Origin: Rhodocyclus gracilis | GTDB taxonomy: Bacteria; Pseudomonadota; Gammaproteobacteria; Burkholderiales; Rhodocyclaceae | Assembly: GCF_009617575.1 (NCBI RefSeq) | Contig: NZ_WIXJ01000001.1 | Coordinates: forward strand, 1 to 64,000 | DNA: 64,000 nt | Direction: 5' to 3' | Part shown: positions 7,382 through 16,058 of the stretch, one piece after another | How the letters are laid out: every line of letters starts with the position of its first letter | Position numbering within the stretch: position 1 is the stretch's first letter | Translations under genes and position numbers: made by a program | The notes under the pieces: model-generated | What the model saw: only the letters and a program-made list of their open reading frames with translations | Told to the model about the DNA's origin: nothing | Databases searched by the model: none

Positions 7382-7571
7382 CGAGGTCGCTCAACATCCC
7401 GGCGGCGGCTGCGAACAGGCCGACGAAGATCAGCGCGGCAAGGCCGCCCTGCCAGCCGGCGGCGGCGATGCCGACGCCGATGAAGGCAAGCCCCAGCACC
7501 AGCCCGAGCAGCGCGACCATTGAGAACAGTCCCTTGAACAGAGCAAGCAGCGGATCAGCATAGCATGTCAA
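7359..7571 (-). CDS. Small predicted membrane protein on the reverse strand inside the tail operon
   Basis: A 70-residue frame on the minus strand fills the 180-base gap between the chaperone pair and the tape measure. It has two hydrophobic segments, about residues 17-39 (MVALLGLVLGLAF onward) and 45-60 (LAALIFVGLFAAAAGM), then a short basic tail. Third codon positions on the minus strand are almost all G or C across the gap, as in real genes here, whereas no plus-strand gene is visible. There is no clear ribosome binding site; an internal ATG before VALLG is an alternative start. Function unknown; a host-affecting accessory gene is possible. Confidence 0.5.
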   Translation of the reverse strand: MTCYADPLLALFKGLFSMVALLGLVLGLAFIGVGIAAAGWQGGLAALIFVGLFAAAAGMLSDLVSPRRGG

Positions 7572-9304
7572 ATAGCATGATCATGATGGGGGTGACCATC
7601 AAGCTGTTCGACCAGATGTCGGGCGGCATGCGCGGCATCGGTCAGCAGGTTGATGGGCTGCGCGACAAGTTCAAGCAGATGGGAAGCGCCGGACGCAACG
7701 CGATGGCAACGGGCTTTCTGGCTGGCGGAACCTTGATGAAATCGGTGTCGGCGTTCTCCGATCTGGAGGATGCGTCGATGCGTCTGAAGGTAACGATGAC
7801 TGACCGCGACGGCCTCACGGGAGCCTTCGAGAAGGTCAACGCGCTGGCGATCAAGCTCGGCAACCTTCTCCCAGGAACGTCGGCCGACTTCCTGAACATG
7901 ATGGCGGCGCTGAAAGCGCAGGGTATTACCGACGACTCCATTCTCGGCGGCGTCGGCGAAGCGGCGGCGAGAATGGCGGTTCTGCTGAAGAAGACGCCTG
8001 AGGAGATGGGGGTTTTCGCGGCCAAGCTGAAGACCGCCCTCGGCGTTGCCGACAGCGACATGCTCAAGTTCATGGACACGATTCAGCGCACCTACTTTCA
8101 GGGCGTTGACGCCACGGAGATGATGTACGCCTTCGCCCGCTCGGGCGGCGCGTTGAAGACTCTCGGGCAGCAGGGGCTGGCCGCCGGCAAGGCACTCGCG
8201 CCGCTCTACGCGCTCTGGGTCAAGGGTGGCTTGTCCGGCGAGACAGTCGGCACCGGCTTCGCCTCGATCAGCGCCTCGCTGCTCGATCGGAGCAAAGTCG
8301 GCAAGGCAAATGCGCTGCTCTCAGCCCACAACATGCCGACACTCAAGTTCACGGACAAAAAGGGGAACTTTCTTGGCATCGAAAATATGGTCAAGGAGTT
8401 CGACAAGCTGAAGGGGCTTTCCGCCGAGCGGCTGAACGCGGTACTCAAGGAAATCTTCGGCGGTGGCCAGGATCAGCAGATGATTGCCACGCTGGTGAAA
8501 GAGGGCGTCGATGGCTATCAGAAAATGGTCGAGGCGATGGACAAGCAGGCATCGCTGCAAAAGCGCACCGACATGCAGCTCGGCACTCTGAAAAACCTGT
8601 GGGATGCGGCGAGCGGCACCTTCACCAATACGATCGCCGGCTTTTCCGGGGCGATGGGCGACGACTTGAAGAACCTCGCCGATTGGTTCGGTAAGCTCTC
8701 CGAGGCCGTGGGAACGTGGATCACGCAGAACCCGGTTCTGGCGCAATGGCTCGGCCGGATCGCGCTTGCCTTCACTGGTCTCGCGATCGGCGGTGGCGTT
8801 GCGGCGCTGGCGCTGGCAGGTGTCGGAGCGGCCGTCGGCGGCTTGGCGACGGTGCTGCTGGGTGTCGGCGGGGCGCTGGCGTCCGCGCTGACCATTGTTT
8901 CGGCCTTCGGCGTCTTCATGCTGGCCAACCCGATCGTTCCCGCCGCGCTGCTGATCGGCGCCGCCGCCGGTATCATCATCGACAACTGGGCACCGATCAA
9001 GGCGTTCTTCGTCGACCTCTGGGAAGGCGTCAAAAACTCCTTCGCCGGCGCTATCGACTGGATTTCGAGCAAGATGCAGACGCTCGCCAATCTACTGCCG
9101 GGGTCTGGAAAAGGGTCTTCCGACTGGAAGCTGGGCGATGCCCGGCCCTCGGCAATCACGCCAGGCGGGCAAGACGCTACGGTCGGAGGCGAGATCCGCG
9201 TCCGCGTCGACCAGGACGGCCGCGTGAGTTCGGTCGCCGCGAGCACCAGCAACCCGCGCGTGCCGCTGAACGTCGATGCCGGCCGCACGATGGTGACGCC
9301 GTGA
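7565..9304 (+). CDS. Tail tape measure protein
   Basis: A 579-residue tape measure protein, short for the class. It has an N-terminal helical stretch (KLFDQMSGGMRGIGQQVDGL), the TP901-type core to about residue 340, hydrophobic membrane-like segments at about 395-480, and a Gly/Ser-rich C-terminus. It fixes tail length and is held by the chaperone products encoded just upstream. The GTG of the next gene overlaps its stop. The ribosome binding site is weak. Confidence 0.92.
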   Translation: MSNSMIMMGVTIKLFDQMSGGMRGIGQQVDGLRDKFKQMGSAGRNAMATGFLAGGTLMKSVSAFSDLEDASMRLKVTMTDRDGLTGAFEKVNALAIKLGNLLPGTSADFLNMMAALKAQGITDDSILGGVGEAAARMAVLLKKTPEEMGVFAAKLKTALGVADSDMLKFMDTIQRTYFQGVDATEMMYAFARSGGALKTLGQQGLAAGKALAPLYALWVKGGLSGETVGTGFASISASLLDRSKVGKANALLSAHNMPTLKFTDKKGNFLGIENMVKEFDKLKGLSAERLNAVLKEIFGGGQDQQMIATLVKEGVDGYQKMVEAMDKQASLQKRTDMQLGTLKNLWDAASGTFTNTIAGFSGAMGDDLKNLADWFGKLSEAVGTWITQNPVLAQWLGRIALAFTGLAIGGGVAALALAGVGAAVGGLATVLLGVGGALASALTIVSAFGVFMLANPIVPAALLIGAAAGIIIDNWAPIKAFFVDLWEGVKNSFAGAIDWISSKMQTLANLLPGSGKGSSDWKLGDARPSAITPGGQDATVGGEIRVRVDQDGRVSSVAASTSNPRVPLNVDAGRTMVTP

Positions 9305-10569
9305 GCAAGCCCTACGTCGCGCCCTGGCGCAAGTCGCTCAAGCCGGGTTCGTTCCGCGGCGTGCCGTTCGGCGTGAAGAGTGCGCAGACGCAGGTCGGCC
9401 GGCGCGTGGCGATCCATGAGTACCCGCAGCGCGATGACGCCTACCCCGAAGACCTTGGCCTCAAGGCCGATGCCTTCACGATCGAAGCGATCATCGTCGG
9501 CCCGGACTATTTCAAGGCACGCGATGCGCTGATCGAGGCGCTGAAGCAGCGCGGCGCGGGCACGCTGATTCATCCGTACTACGGCGAGCGTACCGTCACG
9601 CTGGCCAGCCCGGCGCGAATCTCCGAATCTCCCGAGGACGGCGGCGTCGCCCGCTTCTCGCTCGACTTCATCGTCGCCGGCGAGAACACCGAACCGTCGG
9701 CGCGGCAGGATACGCAGGCCGCCGTCGAGTCGGCCGCTGACGACGCCAACGACGCGATCGCCGACGATTTTGCTAGCGACTTTTCCGTCGACGGCCTGCC
9801 TGATTTCGGGGTCGCCGCCGGCCTCAAGGCGGCTAAGGACGCCATGAAGTCGCTGGAAGCCGCGCGCCGCTCGCTGGTGCCTGACCTTTCGGTGCTGTCC
9901 GACGTGATGGCGGCAGCGAATGGCGTGGTCGGCAGTCTCAACAGTCTGATCCGCGCGCCGGCCGCCCTTGCACAGAGCATTCTCGGCGCGATCGGCACGC
10001 TCAAGGCGCTGGCGAAGAGTCCGCTCAACGCGCTCAATTCGTACCGCGGCCTGTTCAACTTCGGCAGCAGCCAGTCGCGCGTGCCGACGACGACGCCGTC
10101 ACGGGTTCGCCAGGCGGCCAATCAGGCAGCAATGTCCAACCTGGTGCGCCGAGCGGCGTTGGTCGAGGCCGCCCGCATGGCAAGCCGGGCGAGTATCGCC
10201 ACCGCCGACGAGGGCGCCGCGCTGCGCGAGGATCTGTCGGCGCGACTCGACGACGAAGCGGCCGGAATCGTCCCGGCGCCGACCGGAAACGGCACGCCAG
10301 CGCAGACCGTGGTCGAGGTGTCGGAGCCCGTCTATCAGGCGCTGACCGCGCTGCGCGTCGCCCTGGTACGCGACCTGACGGCACGCTCGATCAACGCCCC
10401 GCGCGTGACGAGCGCCACGCTGCCGGCGACACTGCCGGCGCTGGTGGCGGCCTACCGCATCCACGGCGACGCCACGCGCGAGGACGAGCTGATCGCGCGC
10501 AATCTGCGCGTGATCCGCCACCCCGGATTTGTTCCGGGCGGCGAGGCGCTGGAAATCATCTCGCGTTAA
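9301..10569 (+). CDS. DNA circularisation/tail protein (Mu gpN-like)
   Basis: A 422-residue protein of the Phage_DNA_circ family, beginning with GTG and reading SKPYVAPWRKSLKPGSFRG. The N-terminal VGRRVAIHEYPQRD and the LASPARISESPEDGGVARF block are family features. In Mu, gpN is part of the baseplate and injected material. The GTG start at 9301 overlaps the tape-measure TGA as GTGA, which decides the start. It is followed by an 82-base gap holding a short GCCGGTT direct repeat. Confidence 0.9.
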   Translation: MSKPYVAPWRKSLKPGSFRGVPFGVKSAQTQVGRRVAIHEYPQRDDAYPEDLGLKADAFTIEAIIVGPDYFKARDALIEALKQRGAGTLIHPYYGERTVTLASPARISESPEDGGVARFSLDFIVAGENTEPSARQDTQAAVESAADDANDAIADDFASDFSVDGLPDFGVAAGLKAAKDAMKSLEAARRSLVPDLSVLSDVMAAANGVVGSLNSLIRAPAALAQSILGAIGTLKALAKSPLNALNSYRGLFNFGSSQSRVPTTTPSRVRQAANQAAMSNLVRRAALVEAARMASRASIATADEGAALREDLSARLDDEAAGIVPAPTGNGTPAQTVVEVSEPVYQALTALRVALVRDLTARSINAPRVTSATLPATLPALVAAYRIHGDATREDELIARNLRVIRHPGFVPGGEALEIISR

Positions 10570-10651
10570 ACCCTCGGGCAGTCTCGGGGCAGTGCGCCGG
10601 TTTTAACGCCGGTTAATTGGCCGATCGCGCGCGCGAACGTAGCCTCGCTGC

Positions 10652-11779
10652 ATGGCTACGCAAGAAAACCTCTCAGGCATCGCAGAGCTCCGGGTCGCCG
10701 GCGCCTATTACGGCGGCTGGAAATCGCTGCGCGTCACTCGCTCGATCGAGCAGCTGGCCGGGACCTTCGAGCTGGAGATCGCCGAGTGCTGGCCGGGTTC
10801 GCTGCAGCGCCGGCCAATCCGCCCCGGGCAGCCGTGTCAGTTGCTGCTCGATGGCGATGTGGTCATCACCGGCTACGTCGATACCGTGATGGTGGATTTC
10901 GATGCGACCCGCCACACGCTGCGCGTGTCCGGCCGCGACAAGACGGCCGACCTGGTCGATTGCTCGGCCGTCTATAAGAGCGGCCAGTGGCACAAGGTCA
11001 AGATCGACCAGCTGGCGCGCGATCTGCTCAAGCCCTACGACATCGCGGTCATCATCGACGACGGCGTCGACATCGGCAGCGCGCTCGACTCGTTTTCGAT
11101 CCAGGAGGGCGAGAGCGTTTTCGAGTGCCTGGAGCGTGCGGCGCGCCTGAAGGCGCTGCTGCTCACCAGCAACCCGGAGGGCGACCTGGTGATTACCCGC
11201 GCCGGCACGCGGCGGCTCGACTTCGGTCTGGTCGAAGGCGACAACATCAAGGCGGCGCGCGGCGAGTTCTCCTGGAAGGAACGCTTTTCCAGTTACACGG
11301 TGAAGGGCCAGGGACGCCTCGGCGCCGAGGGCGACCAGGCGCATTCATCGCCGTCGGCCAAGGTCGCCGACGACATCATCACGCGGCCACGGCCGCTGAT
11401 CGTGCTGGCCGAGGCGCACAGCAAGAACGCGACGCTGAAGGATCGCGCCGAGTGGGAGCGCAACGTCCGCCGCGGCCGCAGCGCTCGCGGCTCGGTCACC
11501 GTGCAGGGCTGGGTCGATCCGGCCGGCAACATCTGGCAGCCGAACACCATCGTTCCGGTCACGTCGTCGATGCTCTTGCTCGACGCCGCTGAGATGCTGA
11601 TCGTCGGCTGCACCTATACGCTCGACGACCAAGGCGGCACCCTCACCGAGTTGGCCATCTCGCAGCCGGAGGCCTTCCAGTTGCTCGAAGGTGTGACCCA
11701 GTCGCGCCTGTTCGGCAAGCTCAAGACGAAAGAACAGCGCGACCGGAAAGAGAAGGTCGAAGACTGGAGCGACCAATGA
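10652..11779 (+). CDS. Baseplate hub protein (Mu gpP/gp44-like)
   Basis: A 375-residue protein with the gp27-like hub fold expected of Mu gpP: WKSLRVTRSIEQLAGTFELE near the start, then TLRVSGRDKTADLVDCSA and SIQEGESVFECLERAARL. It sits at the centre of the baseplate beneath the tube and above the spike. The stop overlaps the next ATG (ATGA), so hub and spike are co-translated. No strong ribosome binding site is seen before its ATG. Confidence 0.9.
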   Translation: MATQENLSGIAELRVAGAYYGGWKSLRVTRSIEQLAGTFELEIAECWPGSLQRRPIRPGQPCQLLLDGDVVITGYVDTVMVDFDATRHTLRVSGRDKTADLVDCSAVYKSGQWHKVKIDQLARDLLKPYDIAVIIDDGVDIGSALDSFSIQEGESVFECLERAARLKALLLTSNPEGDLVITRAGTRRLDFGLVEGDNIKAARGEFSWKERFSSYTVKGQGRLGAEGDQAHSSPSAKVADDIITRPRPLIVLAEAHSKNATLKDRAEWERNVRRGRSARGSVTVQGWVDPAGNIWQPNTIVPVTSSMLLLDAAEMLIVGCTYTLDDQGGTLTELAISQPEAFQLLEGVTQSRLFGKLKTKEQRDRKEKVEDWSDQ

Positions 11780-12375
11780 TGGACGCACAGACGCTGGTCG
11801 CGCGCATGATGGCGCCGCTCGCCCGGCGCTTGCGCCTGATGGTCGGGCGCGGCGTGGTCACATCGATCGCCGATGGCGGCAAGGTGCAGACGGCGCAGGT
11901 GAAGCTGCTCGACGGCGAGGTGCGCGACGGGGTCGAGATCCTGCAGCAGTACGGCATGACCTCGATTCCGCCGGGGCAGCGCGAGGGGCTGTATTTCGCC
12001 GTCGGCGGCGATCGCGACCACGGCGTGATGATCTGCGTCGCCGATCGCAAGTTTCGCCTGCGCGAGATCGCGCCAGGTGAAGCCGCGCTCTACGACGATC
12101 TTGGCCAGCGCGTGCATCTGACGCGCGAGGGCATCGTCATCGACGGCGCCGGCCTGCCGGTGAAAATCTTCAACACGCCGCTGGTGACGATCGACGCACC
12201 GCTGGTGAGCATGACGGGCGACCTTGCCGTTGCCGGCAACATCGTTGCGCAGGGCGATATCAGCGACCACGGCACGCGCAGCATGGCCGGTATGCGCGGC
12301 ACCTACAACGACCACACCCATCACGAAAACGGTGTCGGCGGCAACACCAGCAAGCCGTCGCAGGCGATGTCATGA
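11776..12375 (+). CDS. Baseplate spike protein (Mu gp45-like)
   Basis: A 199-residue spike of the phage baseplate V type. The N-terminal OB-like part carries VKLLDGEVRDGVEILQQYGM; the C-terminal part is a beta-helix with MTGDLAVAGNIVAQGDISD. The tip ends in NDHTHHENG, where His180 and His182 form the HxH that binds iron in Mu gp45. This trimeric needle pierces the outer membrane. Start at 11776 overlaps the hub gene stop. Confidence 0.93.
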   Translation: MMDAQTLVARMMAPLARRLRLMVGRGVVTSIADGGKVQTAQVKLLDGEVRDGVEILQQYGMTSIPPGQREGLYFAVGGDRDHGVMICVADRKFRLREIAPGEAALYDDLGQRVHLTREGIVIDGAGLPVKIFNTPLVTIDAPLVSMTGDLAVAGNIVAQGDISDHGTRSMAGMRGTYNDHTHHENGVGGNTSKPSQAMS

Positions 12376-12824
12376 GCGACCTGCGCAGCGTTTTCGTGGA
12401 CATGGATCGCGGCGCCGATCTGGCGCTCGAGCAGTTCGCGCTGGCCACCGACGACGGGCTGGAAACGGCAGTCATCCTGTCGCTATTCACCGATGCTCGC
12501 GCTGCCGACGACGACACGCTGCCGCTCGGGCAGAGCGACCGCCGCGGCTGGTGGGGCGACGCGTATCCGCCGGTCGCCGGCGATCGCATCGGTTCGCGGC
12601 TGTGGCTGCTGCGTGCCTCGAAGCAGCTGCAGGCGTCGCTCACAGAAGCAAAAGAGTACGTCGAGCAGGCGCTGGCGTGGCTGGTGGCCGACGGTGCAGC
12701 GCGGCGCGTCGAGGTAGAAACCTTCGTCGCTCGCGATGAGGTGATGGGGATGATCGTCCGCATTCATCGGCCGGACGGCAGCGTCGCCCCGATCCGCTTC
12801 GAAACCCTCTGGAACCAGGTGTGA
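12372..12824 (+). CDS. Baseplate protein (Mu gp46-like)
   Basis: A 150-residue GP46-family protein. The middle block DDTLPLGQSDRRGWWGDAYP and the following GDRIGSRLWLLRASKQL are the family signature. It is a baseplate wedge component, equivalent in place to P2 gpW. It overlaps the spike gene by 4 bases and lies 1 base before the J-like gene. Confidence 0.93.
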   Translation: MSDLRSVFVDMDRGADLALEQFALATDDGLETAVILSLFTDARAADDDTLPLGQSDRRGWWGDAYPPVAGDRIGSRLWLLRASKQLQASLTEAKEYVEQALAWLVADGAARRVEVETFVARDEVMGMIVRIHRPDGSVAPIRFETLWNQV

Positions 12825-12825
12825 G

Positions 12826-13896
12826 ATGCCTTTCGTTCGCCCCGATCTGCCAACCCTGATCGAGCGCGCCGTCGCCGATATCGAGAGCCGCTTTCCCGGC
12901 GCCGATGCGCGCCTGCGCCGCTCGAATCTCACCGTACTGTCCCGCGTGCATGCCGGCGCCGTGCATGGGCTGTACGGCTACCTCGACTGGATCGCCCGGC
13001 AGATTCTCGTCGACAAGTGCGACGACGACGTTCTCGAACGACACGCCGCGATCTGGTTGAAGTCCGGTCGCGTGTCGGCGTTCTACGCCGCGGGAGCGGC
13101 GACGGTAACGGGGAGCAACGGCACCGTCATCGAGGCCGGGGCGGTCTTCAGGCGGCAGGACGGCGCGGCCTTCGTGACCAAGGGCGAAACGACGGTCATC
13201 GGCGGCACGGCGGTGCTGGCGCTGGAGGCCAGTGAGCCGGGGCAGGCCGGTAACACGCCGGCAGGCTCGCCCCTGGGCATCGAGTCTCCGATCGACGGCC
13301 TTAACGCCACCGCGACGGTCGGGATCGACGGGCTTTCCGGTGGCGCCGACATTGAAGACATCGAGAGTCTGCGCGCCCGCGTGCTCGCCCGCATTCAGCA
13401 GACGCCGCACGGCGGCGCGGCGCATGACTACGTTGCGTGGGCGCTGGAGGTTCCGGGCGTGACGCGCGCCTGGTGCTATCCGCTGGAGATGGGCGACGGC
13501 ACGGTGACGGTGCGCTTCGTCCGCGACAACGACGCAAGCCTGATTCCGGATGCGGCAGAGGTAGCGGCGGTTCAAGCCTACATCGATGCGCAGCGGCCGA
13601 TCGGGATGGAGCTTTTCGTCGTCGCGCCGATCGCCGCTCCTCTCGCCTTTCAGATCCAGCTCACGCCGGCCACGGCCAGCGTCAAGGCGGCCGTCGAAGC
13701 GAGCCTGCGCGATCTGCTGATCCGTGAGGCCGAGCCGGAAGGCGGCGGCAACGAAGGCAAGATTCCGCTCTCGCACATCCGTGAAGCGATCTCGCTGGCC
13801 GCCGGCGAAACGGACCACGTGCTGCTCTCGCCCGTCGCCGACATCACGCTGAGCGTTGGCCAGATCGCGACCTTCGGAGGTATTGCATGGGTCTGA
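12826..13896 (+). CDS. Baseplate J-family wedge protein (Mu gp47-like)
   Basis: A 356-residue baseplate J protein. Landmarks are the N-terminal VHAGAVHGLYGYLDWIARQI, the LALEASEPGQAGNTPAGSPL region, and IESLRARVLARIQQTPHGGA followed by DYVAWALEVPGV. It forms the baseplate wedge with gp46 and gp48 homologues. It overlaps the next gene by 10 bases. Confidence 0.95.
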   Translation: MPFVRPDLPTLIERAVADIESRFPGADARLRRSNLTVLSRVHAGAVHGLYGYLDWIARQILVDKCDDDVLERHAAIWLKSGRVSAFYAAGAATVTGSNGTVIEAGAVFRRQDGAAFVTKGETTVIGGTAVLALEASEPGQAGNTPAGSPLGIESPIDGLNATATVGIDGLSGGADIEDIESLRARVLARIQQTPHGGAAHDYVAWALEVPGVTRAWCYPLEMGDGTVTVRFVRDNDASLIPDAAEVAAVQAYIDAQRPIGMELFVVAPIAAPLAFQIQLTPATASVKAAVEASLRDLLIREAEPEGGGNEGKIPLSHIREAISLAAGETDHVLLSPVADITLSVGQIATFGGIAWV

Positions 13897-14489
13897 ACGC
13901 TGCCGCTTACCGCGCCCAGCTGCAGGCGCTGCTGCCGCCCGGTGCGGCATGGCCGCGCGCCGCCGATGCGACCCTTACCCGGCTGCTAGATGCACTTGCC
14001 GAGGAGCTCGCGCGCGTCGATGCGCGCGGCTGGTCCGCGCTCGACGAAGCCGATGGACGCATGGCGCTGGAGCTGCTTGCAGACTGGGAACGCGTCTGCG
14101 GTCTTCCCGACACTTGCGGCGCCGGCGTGGCCACCACGCTCCAGGAGCGCCGCGCCGCAGTCGTCGCCAAGCTGACCGCGCTCGGCGGCGCCAGTCCGTC
14201 CTACTTTCTCGGCCTGGCTGAGGCGATGGGCTACACCGTCGAACTCGACGAGTTCAGGCCCTTCGTCACTGGCATCAATCGCTGCGGTGATCGCCTTGGC
14301 GGTGGCCATGCGGTGCGCCATCAGTGGCGCGTTCGCGTCACCGGCCCACGGTTTACCGCCTTTCGCACCGGCGCCAGTCAGTGCGGCGATCTGCTCGGCA
14401 AGATCGATCGCGCCGCCGATCTGGAGTGCAAGCTTAAACGCCTCAAGCCGGCACACACCCGGCTGATTTTCTCTTACGAAGGAGCCTGA
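13887..14489 (+). CDS. Baseplate/tail protein gp48 (DUF2313, YmfQ-like)
   Basis: A 200-residue DUF2313 protein with QALLPPGAAWPRAADATLTR at the start, DLLADWERVCGLPD-type text in the middle (here ELLADWERVCGLPD) and CLKRLKPAHTRLIFSY at the end. It links baseplate wedge and tail fibres, as P2 gpI does. The overlap with gp47 and the position just before the fibre gene fit. Confidence 0.92.
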   Translation: MGLNAAAYRAQLQALLPPGAAWPRAADATLTRLLDALAEELARVDARGWSALDEADGRMALELLADWERVCGLPDTCGAGVATTLQERRAAVVAKLTALGGASPSYFLGLAEAMGYTVELDEFRPFVTGINRCGDRLGGGHAVRHQWRVRVTGPRFTAFRTGASQCGDLLGKIDRAADLECKLKRLKPAHTRLIFSYEGA

Positions 14490-14492
14490 TCG

Positions 14493-15500
14493 ATGAAATA
14501 CGTTCCACCCATAGGTGCGGCGGCGGGCGCTCCGTACGTCGACGGCAATCCGGCCAGCGGAGTAGAAGGAAGCCCGGTTCCCTGCGCGGCGATTGAGCAT
14601 CCGATGCGGGAGATCGAGGCCGTCATCACAGGCGCCGGCCTCGCCCCCGCGACTGGTGACCTCACGCAGCTGCGGCAAGCCATCGCCAAAATGATCCAGG
14701 CTGGCCAGCGCGCGGTCATCATCAACAACGCCGCCTTTGCCGGCGCTGTGACGGGATCCGGCAAGGCAGTCTATTGGGACTCGGCCAATAGCCGCTTCGA
14801 CCTCGCCATCGCCGACGGATCGGGTAAGCAGTCGATAGTCGGTTTCGCCGATGTGCCCAACGCTGCAGTCGTGGCCTTTGGCGACGCAGTGCTGTTCACA
14901 GGGCTTACTCCCGGTGCGCGCTATTACCTCGACAGCGCGACGGCAGGGGCGATCACGACAACGGCGCCGACCAATGCGGTCTTCGTCGGCATCGCGCGCA
15001 ATGCGACCGAGATGTTTGTTGATGTTGATGCGCCGGGCGCCTCGGGCATGCCGACCGGCGCAATCATCTACGTACCCGCCACGACCGCGCCTGCCGGCCA
15101 CATCAAAGCCAACGGCGCGCTCCTCTCGCGCGCCGCTTACCCCGCGCTGTGGGCCTACGCACAGGCCAGCGGCAATCTCGCGGACAGCGATGGCGCGTGG
15201 CAAAACGGTCAGTTTTCGCCCGGCGACGGCTCGACGACTTTTCGCGTCCCGGATCTGCGCGCCGAGTTTTTGCGCGGTTTTGATGACGGTCGTGGGATTG
15301 ATGCAGGGAGATTGATCGGCAGCGCGCAAGCAGGAGCTATACAGTCGCACAGTCACACAATGCCAATACAGCTAGTGCAGTGCAGCAGCGGCAATGCAAA
15401 TATGACAGCGATTTCAGGTGGCCCAACAAACACGGGCGCAACGGGTGGCACAGAAACGCGCCCGCGAAACGTCGCAATGCTCGCATGCATTAAATACTAA
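14493..15500 (+). CDS. Tail fibre protein with tail-collar domain
   Basis: A 335-residue tail fibre. Residues about 1-180 are the shaft and baseplate-attachment region. From about residue 185 a collar domain begins, with GAIIYVPATTAPAGHIKANG, then TTFRVPDLRAEFLRGFDDGR, a SHSH pair and the closing ETRPRNVAMLACIKY. This is the receptor-facing end of the fibre. The segment near 15300-15500 is more AT-rich than the rest of the gene, suggesting domain exchange at the tip. Confidence 0.9.
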   Translation: MKYVPPIGAAAGAPYVDGNPASGVEGSPVPCAAIEHPMREIEAVITGAGLAPATGDLTQLRQAIAKMIQAGQRAVIINNAAFAGAVTGSGKAVYWDSANSRFDLAIADGSGKQSIVGFADVPNAAVVAFGDAVLFTGLTPGARYYLDSATAGAITTTAPTNAVFVGIARNATEMFVDVDAPGASGMPTGAIIYVPATTAPAGHIKANGALLSRAAYPALWAYAQASGNLADSDGAWQNGQFSPGDGSTTFRVPDLRAEFLRGFDDGRGIDAGRLIGSAQAGAIQSHSHTMPIQLVQCSSGNANMTAISGGPTNTGATGGTETRPRNVAMLACIKY

Positions 15501-15514
15501 CCAGGGAGGCCACT

Positions 15515-15934
15515 ATGCAAAAAATCGTTTCCCAGCTCGACGCCGAAGGGTATTTCATTGCGCCGGTCGTCGCCGATCCGTCTCCGCGCGAGCCGGGGGT
15601 CTACTTGATCCCGGCGGGGGCCGTTGATCTGCCCGTGCCGACCGTGCCACCGGGAAAACGCGCCAGGCTGGTCGGGCAAGCGTTTATTTTTGAGGATATC
15701 CCATCGCCGCCTCCCGAACCCTCGCCGCCGGCGGCGGACGCCAACGCTGTCCGCATCGCGCAGATCGACGCGGCGCTCGCTGAGATCGACCAGCGCAGCA
15801 TCCGCCCTTCGCGCGAAATTGCGTCAGCGCTCGCCAGTGGCCAGCCGGTGCCACCATTTTTGATCGCAAAACTCGATGCGCTCGAAACCGAGGCGGTGGC
15901 GCTACGCACGGAGTTTCGGGCGCTGCTGGCCTGA
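15515..15934 (+). CDS. Tail fibre assembly-like protein
   Basis: A 139-residue protein after the fibre gene. The N-terminal half resembles small fibre-associated proteins (YFIAPVVADPSPREPGVYLI), a Pro-rich linker follows, and the C-terminal half (IAQIDAALAEIDQRSIRPSR and LDALETEAVALRTEFRALL) is a helical hairpin seen at the end of many phage fibre-assembly proteins. It probably helps fold or attach the fibre. Last phage gene before the right end. Confidence 0.65.
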   Translation: MQKIVSQLDAEGYFIAPVVADPSPREPGVYLIPAGAVDLPVPTVPPGKRARLVGQAFIFEDIPSPPPEPSPPAADANAVRIAQIDAALAEIDQRSIRPSREIASALASGQPVPPFLIAKLDALETEAVALRTEFRALLA

Positions 15935-16002
15935 CACGGATTGTCGGCTTCTTTTTACGAGAGGCAATTCGTTATCAGGTATCGGTACAATCCCCGCGTT
16001 CA

Positions 16003-16044
16003 AAATATCGCGCAAAACGACGCTAAATTTCGCGCGCCGCTACA
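16003..16044 (+). other. Mu-like prophage right end (attR side) with two transposase sites
   Basis: AAATATCGCGC at 16003-16013 and AAATTTCGCGC at 16025-16035 are near-identical and exactly 22 bp apart, the spacing of the contiguous R1/R2 MuA sites. The terminal TTTCGCGCGCCGCTACA closely resembles the Mu right end as I recall it (TTTCGTGCGCCGCTTCA) and ends in CA. The host would resume at 16045, with CACGG as the likely 5-bp target copy; the left copy is outside the window. Confidence 0.75.
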
Positions 16045-16058
16045 CACGGAGCGCTGCC

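Larger units (their letters stand above)
1..16044 (+). mobile_element. Mu-like prophage, late half and right end (left part outside window)
   Basis: A continuous rightward set of head, tail and baseplate genes follows the order of phage Mu: protease/scaffold, capsid, gp36, gp37, DUF2635, sheath L, tube M, chaperones, tape measure, N, P, 45, 46, 47, 48, fibre. It ends with a MuA-type right end at 16003-16044. Portal, terminase, early and lysis genes would lie to the left, outside the window. An IS insertion has cut the protease gene, so the prophage is probably defective. No gin/mom-like genes follow the fibre genes. Confidence 0.95.
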
